Source: Nocardiopsaceae bacterium
GTDB taxonomy: Bacteria > Actinomycetota > Actinomycetes > Streptosporangiales > Streptosporangiaceae
DNA: 36,122 nt
Assembly (NCBI GenBank): GCA_017354375.1
Contig: JAFMRC010000012.1
Location: 1-36,122, forward strand
Direction of reading: 5' to 3'
The notes under the pieces are model-generated. The model saw nothing but the letters and a program-made list of their open reading frames with translations. It searched no databases and was not told where the DNA came from. This document shows, in pieces, positions 25,849 to 33,971 of this stretch. The position numbers and the translations under genes were made by a program. Position 1 is the stretch's first letter, and every line of letters begins with the position of its first letter.

Positions 25849-27350
25849 GACCGCACCGCCCCCGGAACCTCACGGGTCGCCGCCAGGTCCTTCAGCTGGC
25901 GCCGGGCGATCTTGCCGGTCGCCCCCAGCGGCATCTCGTCCACGACGAAGTACTCCTTCGGCTGCTTGTGCCGGGGCAGGCCCGCCACGCACGCGGCGTG
26001 CAGCGACGCCTTCAGGTCCTCCGCCGGGAACTCACCGGACGCCGGCAGGATCCACGCTACCGGCACCTCGCCGAGGACGTCGTCGGGCGCGCCGACCACG
26101 ACCGCGGACCGCACGCCGGGCTGGGCGATCAGGTGCTCCTCGATCTCCCGCGGGTAGATCTTCTCGCCGCCCCGGTTGATCACGTCGTCGGACCGGCCGG
26201 CGAGGAACAGGTAACCGTCGGCGTCCAGGTAGCCGAGGTCGCTGGTGTCCAGCCACCCGTCGGGCGAGATCACGCCGGGCCGCCCGCCGGACGCGTAGGC
26301 GGTGATCACCCCGGCGCCGCGGATCTGCACCCGGCCGACCTCCGACGGGCCGCATTCGGTGATCGTCCCCGTCTCCGAGACGGTCACCACGCGCACCTCG
26401 GTCCCGGCCGGCTTCCCGGACGATCCCGGCTTGCGTACCCCGTCCACCGGGTTGGCGGTGATCATGCTGGCCGCCTCGGTCATCCCGTAGGTCTCCACGA
26501 TCGGGATGCCGAACGCCTCCTCGAACCGCTCCAGCGCCGCCCGCGGCAGCGGCGCGGACGCCGAGCGCACGAACCGGACTCCGCCCCCGGAGCCCATCGC
26601 CGAGACGGCGTCCCGCGGGTCGTCCATGGCGAGGATCGAGATGATCGCGGGCACCGCGTTGATCCAGCTGATCCGCAGCCGGGCGATCATCTCCCAGAAG
26701 CCGCGACGGCTGAACTTCCGGTCGATGGCGAGGTACGCGCCCGCGCACAGCGTGGAAAGGAGCCCGACGACCTCGGCGTTGACGTGGAACAGCGGCAGCG
26801 GGCAGTACCCTCGGTCATCGCCACCGAGCCCGTGGCACCGGACCACGCTGGACGCGACGTGCGCGAGCTGCGCCTCGCTCAGCAGGATCCCCTTGGGAGT
26901 GCCGGTAGTGCCGCTGGTGCACAGGTAGATCCCGCCGCTGTACCCCTCGGTACCTGGCACGAGCTGGTCACCGGGCTGGTCGTCGCCCGCGGGCTCGGGA
27001 CGCAGGATGGGCATGTCTATACCGAACGGATCGTCGGCGACTGCCGCCGCGGGCCGTGCCACGTCCAGTACACGGGCAAGGTCGGCGGCCGGGGCACCCG
27101 GATCGAGGGGCACCACGACGCGGCCGGCGCCTATCAGCGCCACCAGCGCGGTGGCGTACTCGAGCGGGTCGGCGAGCCGGACCGCGACCGGCGTGCCCGG
27201 TGGCAGGCCGGCCTCGTCCAGCCGGCGACTCCAGGCCGCGGCGCCCGCGCGCAGCCCGGCATAGGTAAGAGTTCTTTCCCCCCGCGTTTCCTGCAGGTAG
27301 ACGGCCTCCCCCTGACACGCCGCCTGCTTGTCAATCCATTCGCTAATCAA
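25845..27350 (-). CDS. AMP-dependent acyl-CoA synthetase/ligase (class I adenylate-forming enzyme)
   Basis: YLCTSGTTGTPKGILLSEAQ (A3), VETYGMTEAASMITANP (A5), GWLDTSDLGYLDADGYLFLAGRSDDVINRGGEKIYPREIE (A7-A8), PLGATGKIARRQL (A10). Confidence 0.95.
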   Translation of the reverse strand: MISEWIDKQAACQGEAVYLQETRGERTLTYAGLRAGAAAWSRRLDEAGLPPGTPVAVRLADPLEYATALVALIGAGRVVVPLDPGAPAADLARVLDVARPAAAVADDPFGIDMPILRPEPAGDDQPGDQLVPGTEGYSGGIYLCTSGTTGTPKGILLSEAQLAHVASSVVRCHGLGGDDRGYCPLPLFHVNAEVVGLLSTLCAGAYLAIDRKFSRRGFWEMIARLRISWINAVPAIISILAMDDPRDAVSAMGSGGGVRFVRSASAPLPRAALERFEEAFGIPIVETYGMTEAASMITANPVDGVRKPGSSGKPAGTEVRVVTVSETGTITECGPSEVGRVQIRGAGVITAYASGGRPGVISPDGWLDTSDLGYLDADGYLFLAGRSDDVINRGGEKIYPREIEEHLIAQPGVRSAVVVGAPDDVLGEVPVAWILPASGEFPAEDLKASLHAACVAGLPRHKQPKEYFVVDEMPLGATGKIARRQLKDLAATREVPGAVRS

Positions 27351-27373
27351 GGTAACGGATCCGTTCCGGTCGG

Positions 27374-27775
27374 TTAGTACATCATCCGAGGGTCGTTGTA
27401 GTGCTTGAACTCGAGCAGGTTGCCGGACGGATCCTGAAGCACGAAGGTCCGGTGCTCCTCGACCAAGCCACCGAAGCGCGTGGTCACTTCATGGTAGAAC
27501 ATGACTTTTCTTGTGATTGCGCAGGCATGAAGGGCCTCGAAGTCATCCGCGTTACGGAATGTCACTCCGAAGTGACGGGGGTACAGCGACTTCGGCTCGG
27601 CCGGCTCCATGTCGGTGAGATGGCACACTACCTGGTCCCCGAAGAAATCGAGGGTGATCCGGTCGTGGTACCGGCGGGCCAGCTTGCAGCCCAGCTGGGT
27701 CACGTAGAAATCCTGCGCCTCGTCCAGGTCGTGCACCGGGATGGCCACGTGGAAGACGTCGTGCGTGGTACGCAT
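27374..27775 (-). CDS. VOC (glyoxalase/bleomycin resistance/dioxygenase) family protein
   Basis: MRTTHDVFHVAIPVHDLDEAQDFYVTQLGCKLARRYHDRITLDFFGDQVVCHL...TFVLQDPSGNLLEFKHYNDPRMMY. Confidence 0.92.
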   Translation of the reverse strand: MRTTHDVFHVAIPVHDLDEAQDFYVTQLGCKLARRYHDRITLDFFGDQVVCHLTDMEPAEPKSLYPRHFGVTFRNADDFEALHACAITRKVMFYHEVTTRFGGLVEEHRTFVLQDPSGNLLEFKHYNDPRMMY

Positions 27776-27800
27776 CGTATGGGGGCTCCTTCTACCGCTC

Positions 27801-27851
27801 CTGTTGCTGTTATCAGTGTCGTCGTCCCGCCCGACCCTGTTGCTGTTATCA
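27801..27851. repeat. Two copies of TGTTGCTGTTATCA separated by 24 bp
   Basis: ctgttgctgttatcag (27801-27816) and ttgctgttatca (27840-27851), upstream of the VOC start and between comA-like and VOC. Confidence 0.85.
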
Positions 27852-27888
27852 CCCGCCCTGTTCGCTCGGCCTCGCTCGCCGACCCGGT

Positions 27889-28653
27889 TCACTCGAACAC
27901 GGTGAGCGTGTCCGACCGCAGGCCAAGCCGCAGGGTTTCCAGGCCGATGACGCCATCCGCCGGGACGTTGCCGAGGTTGACATCGGAGCCGAGCCGACTG
28001 ATCAGGTAGGTCTGCAGCGCGGTGTTGGGTGCCTCCCACAGCAGCACATCCCCGGAAACCCCGGAGTGCATCACGTCCTCGACGAGCCCGAAGCGCAGTT
28101 CGCCGTCAGGTCGGCAAATGCCTGACTTACCGCTTTCTCTGGCCTCCATGGTAACAAGAGACGCTCCCGCCTCAAGATCCTCATTGATGCACTCGACCCA
28201 GGCGCTCGGCGGCAGCTGCTGGGAGCGGTCGGAGTCCTTGAAGCCGACCTCTGACACCACGGTGAAGTCGGTGGCGAGCTTGCGGATGTAACCGGCCTTC
28301 TCGGTGTTCGAGATGTCGATCGTGCCGTTGGAGACCTCCACGTGGGTACACCCGAAGCGGGCGCAGAACCGCCGGTAGTCGTCGAGCCGGCCCTGGAGCA
28401 CGAACTTCTCCATCAGCGTGCCGCCGAAGTAGAAGCTGATCCCGCGCTCGTCGAGCACGCTGACCTTCTCTTCCAGGCAGCTGGTGATCACCGAGGTTCC
28501 CCAGCCGAACTTCACGAAATCGATGTACTCGCCGCCCAGCGCGATCAGGTCGGCGAAGTACCGCGGCGGGATCCCGCCGTCGATCACCATCGTGAGGCCT
28601 GTCGTCCGTGGCCGCGCGGCCCGCGGGGGCAGCGTCAGCGCGGTCTGATTCAT
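27889..28653 (-). CDS. Phosphosulfolactate synthase (ComA/YitD family)
   Basis: GLTMVIDGGIPPRYFADLIALGGEYIDFVKFGWGTSVI, FYFGGTLMEKFV, CTHVEVSNGTIDISNTEKAGYI, MEARESGKSGICRPDGELR, ANTALQTYLISRLGSDVNLGNVPADGVIGLETLRLGLRSDTL; collinear with remembered ComA/YitD sequences. Confidence 0.93.
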   Translation of the reverse strand: MNQTALTLPPRAARPRTTGLTMVIDGGIPPRYFADLIALGGEYIDFVKFGWGTSVITSCLEEKVSVLDERGISFYFGGTLMEKFVLQGRLDDYRRFCARFGCTHVEVSNGTIDISNTEKAGYIRKLATDFTVVSEVGFKDSDRSQQLPPSAWVECINEDLEAGASLVTMEARESGKSGICRPDGELRFGLVEDVMHSGVSGDVLLWEAPNTALQTYLISRLGSDVNLGNVPADGVIGLETLRLGLRSDTLTVFE

Positions 28654-29300
28654 CGCTCTCCTTCGCGTGTCGTGACGTCAAAGCCCGGAAATTCCAGGAC
28701 GGTGGCGTTCGCGAGCGGCGCCCAGTCCATCTGCTCCACCGGCACGCCGGACAGGTAGGCGCGCAGCACGCGCAGCGTGCCGCCGTGCGCCACCACGACA
28801 ACATCAGCGCCTGGCGCTGCGCCCGCGTCACTAGCCAACTCGTCGCAGAATGCGGCGGCGCGCCGGTACAGGTCGCGTACCGACTCACCGCCCTCGGGGC
28901 GGGTATCCGGGTCCACCAGCAGGCCCGCCTTGAGGTCAAGGCCGGTAACCGCCGGGCCGTTGCCGGCCGCGTGCCTCCCCTCCAGCACCCCCAGGTTCCG
29001 CTCGCGCAGCCGGGCATCCAGCACCACCGGGATCCCGACGGCAGCCGCCAGCGGGGCGGCCGTCTGCTGGGCCCGGCGCAGGTCGCTAGCATAGATCGCC
29101 CGGACATTCAGCCCGGCGAACCGCTCCGCGACCTCCGCGGCCTGGCGCAAGCCACGCTCGGTGAGCTCGGCTTCGTCGTTGTGCCCCTGGGTGAGGCCAA
29201 GCGTGTTCCAGGTGCTCTCTCCGTGGCGAACCAGCCAGAGGGTCCGGAGGGGGGTCCGGGGCGCACGGTCGCCCGTCACGGAAGTGCTGGTGGGGGGCAT
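28650..29300 (-). CDS. Histidine phosphatase superfamily protein (phosphoglycerate-mutase-like)
   Basis: LWLVRHGESTWNTLGLTQGHNDEAELTERGLRQAAEVAERF; VVVVAHGGTLRVLRAYL. ATGA-type overlap with the ComA-like gene. Confidence 0.93.
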   Translation of the reverse strand: MPPTSTSVTGDRAPRTPLRTLWLVRHGESTWNTLGLTQGHNDEAELTERGLRQAAEVAERFAGLNVRAIYASDLRRAQQTAAPLAAAVGIPVVLDARLRERNLGVLEGRHAAGNGPAVTGLDLKAGLLVDPDTRPEGGESVRDLYRRAAAFCDELASDAGAAPGADVVVVAHGGTLRVLRAYLSGVPVEQMDWAPLANATVLEFPGFDVTTREGER

Positions 29301-29395
29301 GCCAGGTAGGGTTGCGTCCGATTGTGAAAGAACAGTGAAAATGTAAACTCCTCAAGAGAACCCTAAGGACACGACCAGCGCGCTCTGATTCACTG

Positions 29396-30079
29396 ATGCC
29401 TATGAAACCGAGGCTCCTCGTCGTAGATGACGATCCGGACGTCCGCGACTCCTTGCGACGTGCCCTCGGTTACGCCGGCTTCATCGTGGATACGGCGCCC
29501 AACGGGGCCGACGCGATCTCCGCGCTGGCCCGCAACCCGGTGGACCTGGTCATCATGGACGTGCTGATGCCGATGATGAACGGCCTCGAGGCCTGCCGGG
29601 CGCTGCGCGGCAAGGGAAACGACACGCCCGTCCTGGTGCTGACGGCCCGGGACAGCATTGACGACCGGGTCCTGGGCCTGGACGCCGGCGCGGACGACTA
29701 CCTGGTCAAGCCGTTCGCCACGCGCGAGCTGCTGGCCCGGGTTCGCGCGCTACTGCGCCGCACCCAGCCCTGCCGCGATGTCATCGGCTACGCCGACCTC
29801 ACCCTCGATCTCAGCAACCACACCGTGACCAGGGACGGCACCCCGGTCAGCCTCACCAGGACCGAGTTCGCGCTACTCGAGCTGCTGACCCGCAACGCCG
29901 AGCAGGTTCTCAGCTACGACCTGATCACGGACCGGGTGTGGGGGTACGGGGAGGCGCCGACCTCCAACGGGCTTACCGTCTTCGTCGGCCTGCTGCGCCG
30001 GAAGCTGGAGGAAAGCGGGCGCAGCCGCCTGGTGCACAACGTCCGGGGCGTCGGTTACGTGCTGCGGACCGCGACATGA
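29396..30079 (+). CDS. OmpR/PhoB-type two-component response regulator
   Basis: RLLVVDDDPDVRDSLRRAL, LVIMDVLMPMMNGLEACRAL, LVLTARDSIDDRVLGLDAGADDYLVKPFATRELLARVRALLRR, C-terminal winged helix. Confidence 0.95.
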   Translation: MPMKPRLLVVDDDPDVRDSLRRALGYAGFIVDTAPNGADAISALARNPVDLVIMDVLMPMMNGLEACRALRGKGNDTPVLVLTARDSIDDRVLGLDAGADDYLVKPFATRELLARVRALLRRTQPCRDVIGYADLTLDLSNHTVTRDGTPVSLTRTEFALLELLTRNAEQVLSYDLITDRVWGYGEAPTSNGLTVFVGLLRRKLEESGRSRLVHNVRGVGYVLRTAT

Positions 30080-31497
30080 TGGCCGGACTCGGCGTCCTGT
30101 CGCCCGTGGTCGCCCGCGCCATCCGGCGGGCGGGCGCGCGGCGACCGCGACTCACCCTGCTCAGTCGCTTCACCCTGGTCGCGGCCGGGGCGGTGGCCGT
30201 GACCGCGCTGGCCATCACCACGGTGGCCTACCTGACGCTGCGCAACGACCTGGAGAACCAGCTGCACGCCGACCTGGTCAACCGCGCCGCGGCCGTGAAG
30301 CACCAGGCCAGGCAGTTCCACGGGCACGTCCCGTACGGCTGGGTGCCGGAGCGCGACACCCGGTTCGGCAACTCCACCCCGTACACGCAGGTGATCACGT
30401 CAGTGGGTACCGTCTGGACGAGGCCGTCCCGCAACCTGGGGTTCCTGATCCCGGACGCCAACGCGGTCGCCGTCGCGGCCGGCAGCCGGCCCGCCTACTA
30501 CCAGGACACCCGGGTGGATGGCGTGCGGGCCGCCGTTCTCACCACGCCGCTGGACCCCTCGGAGGGACTGGCGCTGCAGATCGCCGAGCCGCTGGGCACG
30601 ACCGACGCGGAGGTCGCCACCGTCGGCGCGGTGCTGGGGGTGCTGAGCCTCATCGGCGTCGCGCTCGCCGCGCTGCTCGGCCTGGCCGTCGCCAGGACCG
30701 GCCTCGCCCCGGTGGCCCGGCTAGCCGCCGTCGCCGAGCAGGTGACGGCCACCGGCGACCCGGACCGGCACGTCGAGATAGGCCGCGGCGACGAGCTGGG
30801 CCGGCTGGCCGCGTCCTTCAACCGGATGCTGAGAGCGCTACGGCACTCACTCGCCAGCCAGCGGCAGCTGATCAGCGACGCCAGTCACGAGCTGCGCACC
30901 CCCCTCGCCAGCCTTCGGGTCAACGTCGAGCTGCTGGCCGACGACCCCGGCATGTCCCCCGAGGAGCGCAAGGAGGTTCTCGGCCGGGTCGTGGCGCAGG
31001 TCACGGAGCTCGGCGACCTCGTCTCCGATGTCACGCAGCTGGCGAGAGGCCAGCACCCTGAGGAGTCACCACGATCCGTTCGGATGGATGAGGTGACCTC
31101 GGCCGCACTCGAAGCCGCACGGCGTGACTGGCCGAACACGGAATTCCAGGTCTCGGTCGACGGCTGCACGGTCGCGGGGAGCGCCGAGCGGCTGCGGGTC
31201 GCGGTCAAGAACCTCCTGGACAACGCCGCCAAGTTCGGTCCGCCCGGCGGGCCGGTCGAGGTGCGCCTGCGCGGCGGCGAGCTGACCGTGCGCGACCACG
31301 GGCCGGGGATCGCCCCCGAGGACGCGCCGCACGTCTTCGACCGTTTCTACCGGGCGCTGTCCGCACGCTCGGTGCCCGGCTCCGGGCTCGGGTTGTCGCT
31401 GGTCAGCGACGTGGCCCGCAGCCACGGCGGCACCGTCGAGGCACTCCCCGCCCTCGGCGGCGGCACCCTCATGCGCTTGACCCTGCCAACCTATTGA
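30076..31497 (+). CDS. Two-component sensor histidine kinase
   Basis: HAMP-like region, LISDASHELRTPLASLRVNVELLADD (H box), LLDNAAKFGPPGGPVEVRL (N box), GPGIAPEDAPHVFDRFYR, GSGLGLSLV; ATGA overlap with the regulator. Confidence 0.95.
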   Translation: MMAGLGVLSPVVARAIRRAGARRPRLTLLSRFTLVAAGAVAVTALAITTVAYLTLRNDLENQLHADLVNRAAAVKHQARQFHGHVPYGWVPERDTRFGNSTPYTQVITSVGTVWTRPSRNLGFLIPDANAVAVAAGSRPAYYQDTRVDGVRAAVLTTPLDPSEGLALQIAEPLGTTDAEVATVGAVLGVLSLIGVALAALLGLAVARTGLAPVARLAAVAEQVTATGDPDRHVEIGRGDELGRLAASFNRMLRALRHSLASQRQLISDASHELRTPLASLRVNVELLADDPGMSPEERKEVLGRVVAQVTELGDLVSDVTQLARGQHPEESPRSVRMDEVTSAALEAARRDWPNTEFQVSVDGCTVAGSAERLRVAVKNLLDNAAKFGPPGGPVEVRLRGGELTVRDHGPGIAPEDAPHVFDRFYRALSARSVPGSGLGLSLVSDVARSHGGTVEALPALGGGTLMRLTLPTY

Positions 31498-31558
31498 CCT
31501 CGCGTCAACGGCGCGTTGCTACGGCTGGGGCCGTAGCAACGGCACTTTCACCTGGGCG
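31498..31558. repeat. Dispersed hairpin repeat, copy B
   Basis: cctcgcgtcaacggcgcgTTGCTACGGCtgggGCCGTAGCAAcggcactttcacctgggcg directly after the histidine kinase stop; 10-4-10 perfect hairpin. Confidence 0.8.
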
Positions 31559-31582
31559 TACCCGCGATATATAAGCACATGA

Positions 31583-31588
31583 TATAAA
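31583..31588 (+). promoter_or_regulatory. Candidate -10 element TATAAA for a leaderless marR transcript
   Basis: TATAAA, 6 nt, then ATG at 31595, within AT-rich gatatataagcacatgatataaatggatc. Confidence 0.4.
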
Positions 31589-31594
31589 TGGATC

Positions 31595-32059
31595 ATGGGA
31601 GATCCAGACGGGGTACCGGTCCCCGACGAACTGGCCGACGGGCTCGGGGGGGTCCTGGAGCACGTCGTCACGCTGTTCCGGTCGCTGAACGCGGCCAACC
31701 CCTTGTCCCGGTCCGCCTCCGGCGCCCTCGGCGCCCTGGAGCGCAACGGCCCGACCCGGCTCACCACCCTGGCCGCGCGTGACGGCGTCACCCAGCCCGC
31801 GATGACCCAGCTAGTCAGCCGGCTGGAGGGGACGGGACTGGTCCGCCGGGAGCCCGATCCCGACGACGGGCGCGTCGTCCGGGTGGTCATCACCGACAAC
31901 GGCCTGGCGATGCTCGCCGCTCGCCGCGCTGAGCGCACCGAGCGGCTGGCCGCGCTGCTGTCCCGGATCGGCCCCGCGCACCGCGCGGCCCTCGCCGCCG
32001 CGCTGCCCGCCCTGGAGGCGCTATACGAGGCGCACGCCGACAGTCAGGTCCCGGCCTGA
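31595..32059 (+). CDS. MarR family transcriptional regulator
   Basis: LTTLAARDGVTQPAMTQLVSRLEGTGLVRREPDPDDGRVVRVVITDNGLAML. Confidence 0.93.
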   Translation: MGDPDGVPVPDELADGLGGVLEHVVTLFRSLNAANPLSRSASGALGALERNGPTRLTTLAARDGVTQPAMTQLVSRLEGTGLVRREPDPDDGRVVRVVITDNGLAMLAARRAERTERLAALLSRIGPAHRAALAAALPALEALYEAHADSQVPA

Positions 32060-32084
32060 CCCGCATAACCGCACAGGCACGTCA

Positions 32085-33887
32085 ATGAGGAACCTGCCCA
32101 TGAGTGGCCCCCGCCCTGGCGTAACCGCCAGCCCGTTCAAGCAGCCCAAGGCCGTCTTCGCGGTCGCCTTCGCCTGCGTCGTCTCATTCATGGGCATCGG
32201 CCTGGTCGACCCGATCCTGCCAGCGATCTCCAGCGAACTGCACGCCTCGCCCAGCGAGGTCACCCTGCTGTTCACCTCGTACCTGGTGGTCACGGCGGTC
32301 GCGATGCTGATCACGAACTGGGTGTCCAGCCGGATCGGCGCCAAGAAGACGCTGATAACGGGCCTCATCCTGATCGTGGTCTTCGCGGGCCTCGCCGGGT
32401 CGTCGGCGTCGGTCGGCGACATCATCTGGTTCCGTGGCGGCTGGGGCATCGGGAACGCGCTGTTCATCGCCACCTCGCTCGCCGTCATCGTCGCGTCGGC
32501 TTCCGGCGGCATGGCGGGCGCCATCGTCCTGTACGAGACCGCGCTCGGGCTCGGCATCGCGGTCGGCCCGCTGCTCGGCGGGTCGCTTGGCTCGGTTAGC
32601 TGGCGAGGCCCGTTCTACGGCGTGTCCGCGCTGATGGCCATCGCGCTGATCGCCACGATCACGCTCGTCGAGAACCTCCCGAAGCCTCCGAAGAAGACCA
32701 GCCTGGCCGCCCCGTTCAAGGCGCTGCGCCACCGGGGGCTGCTGACCATGTCGCTCACCGCGCTCTGCTACAACTGGGGCTTCTTCACCGTGCTGGGCTA
32801 CGCCCCGTTCCCGATGGGGCTTAAGCCCATCCAACTGGGCCTGGTGTTCTTCGGGTGGGGCGTCCTCGTCGCGATCTTCGCGGTGTTCGGCGCGCCGCGA
32901 CTGCAGGCCCGGCTCGGAATCGCGAAGACGATGTACATCAACCTGTTCCTGTTCGCGCTGTGCATCGGCGGCATCGCCGTCTGGACCCTCGACAAGCCCG
33001 CGCTGATCGCCTTCACGATCCTCACCGGCATCTTCATCGGCGTGAACAACACGATCACCACCCAGGCCGTGATGACCGTCTCGCCGGTGGAGCGCCCGGT
33101 CGCGTCCGCCGCCTACAGTTTCGTCCGGTTCATCGGCGGCGGCCTCGCCCCGTACGCCGCGGGGCGGCTGGTGCTCGCCGCCGGCATCCACTTCCCGTTC
33201 TACATCGCCGCCGGCGCCGTGCTGCTCGGCATGGCCGTCCTGTCCACCGGCCACAAGCTGCTGGCCCAGGCCGAGCGGGCGCAGGCCGAGGCAGAGGGAG
33301 CCGGCACCGGGTCGCCGGCCCCCGCGGCGTCCACCCCAGCCCCCGCCGATTCTTCAGTTCCCGCTGCTCCCGCCGCTTCGGCTGCTCCAGCTGCCCCCGC
33401 CGCTTCAGCCGATCCCCCCGCCCCGGGGAGGCGAGGCATCGTTCCGGTCGGTTCGAATGGCGCAACCGGCATCGGCTTCATCGTCGGCGGGGCGATCCTC
33501 GCCGCGATTGACGACTCTCCCGGCGCCAGCCTGGTGACCGGCACGGCGGCGCGGCTGGCCGCCGGCACAGGCCGCGTGGTCCACGTGGTCCACGCGGCCG
33601 AGAGCGGCGTCACGGGCGCCGACGGCGAGACTGACGGCGTGGCGCTGGACCCAGCGCGGGCCGTGGTCCGCGACCACCTAGACCGGCTCGCCGCCAGTGG
33701 CGTCCCCGCCGAGGGCCACGTCCTCGTGCACGCCCGGGACCACGGCGCGGCGGGGCGGCTGCTCGGCGAGTACGCCAACGACGCCGGCGCGACGACGATC
33801 ATCGTCGGCGCGCCGGCCCGCGCGGAACTCCGCCGCCACGCCAAGGGCCGGATCCTCGTCGTGGACCCCACCCCCACCCGCGCCTAG
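32085..33887 (+). CDS. MFS drug-type efflux transporter fused to a C-terminal universal stress protein-like domain
   Basis: MFS: GIGLVDPILPAISSELHASPSEVTLLFTSYLVVTAVAMLITNWVSSRIGAKKTLI. After a Pro/Ala linker: FIVGGAILAAIDDSPGASLVTGTAARLA...HVVHA...GEYANDAGATTIIVGAPARAELRRHAKGRILVVDP. Confidence 0.9.
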   Translation: MRNLPMSGPRPGVTASPFKQPKAVFAVAFACVVSFMGIGLVDPILPAISSELHASPSEVTLLFTSYLVVTAVAMLITNWVSSRIGAKKTLITGLILIVVFAGLAGSSASVGDIIWFRGGWGIGNALFIATSLAVIVASASGGMAGAIVLYETALGLGIAVGPLLGGSLGSVSWRGPFYGVSALMAIALIATITLVENLPKPPKKTSLAAPFKALRHRGLLTMSLTALCYNWGFFTVLGYAPFPMGLKPIQLGLVFFGWGVLVAIFAVFGAPRLQARLGIAKTMYINLFLFALCIGGIAVWTLDKPALIAFTILTGIFIGVNNTITTQAVMTVSPVERPVASAAYSFVRFIGGGLAPYAAGRLVLAAGIHFPFYIAAGAVLLGMAVLSTGHKLLAQAERAQAEAEGAGTGSPAPAASTPAPADSSVPAAPAASAAPAAPAASADPPAPGRRGIVPVGSNGATGIGFIVGGAILAAIDDSPGASLVTGTAARLAAGTGRVVHVVHAAESGVTGADGETDGVALDPARAVVRDHLDRLAASGVPAEGHVLVHARDHGAAGRLLGEYANDAGATTIIVGAPARAELRRHAKGRILVVDPTPTRA

Positions 33888-33906
33888 CCCCGCCGGCACC
33901 TCGAAG

Positions 33907-33962
33907 CGAAGATCTTGGAGGATTTCCAGTAGCGGAGTACTGGTTCCACGCCAAGATCTTCG
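33907..33962. terminator. Long nested cruciform, candidate bidirectional terminator between convergent genes
   Basis: CGAAGATCTTGG (33907-33918) pairs with CCAAGATCTTCG (33951-33962); inner CCAGTA (33926-33931) pairs with TACTGG (33938-33943). Confidence 0.6.
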
Positions 33963-33971
33963 GTTAAAACG

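Noticed and set aside
27889-28653. Coenzyme M biosynthesis for alkene metabolism
   Set aside because: Only the ComA-family step is recognisable; no other CoM genes or epoxide-carboxylase genes are in the window, so a sulfolactate-type product is more likely.
32184-33254. 356-aa minus-strand ORF opposite the MFS gene
   Set aside because: Arg/Glu/Asp/Gly-rich antisense frame; the MFS protein on the other strand is unambiguous.
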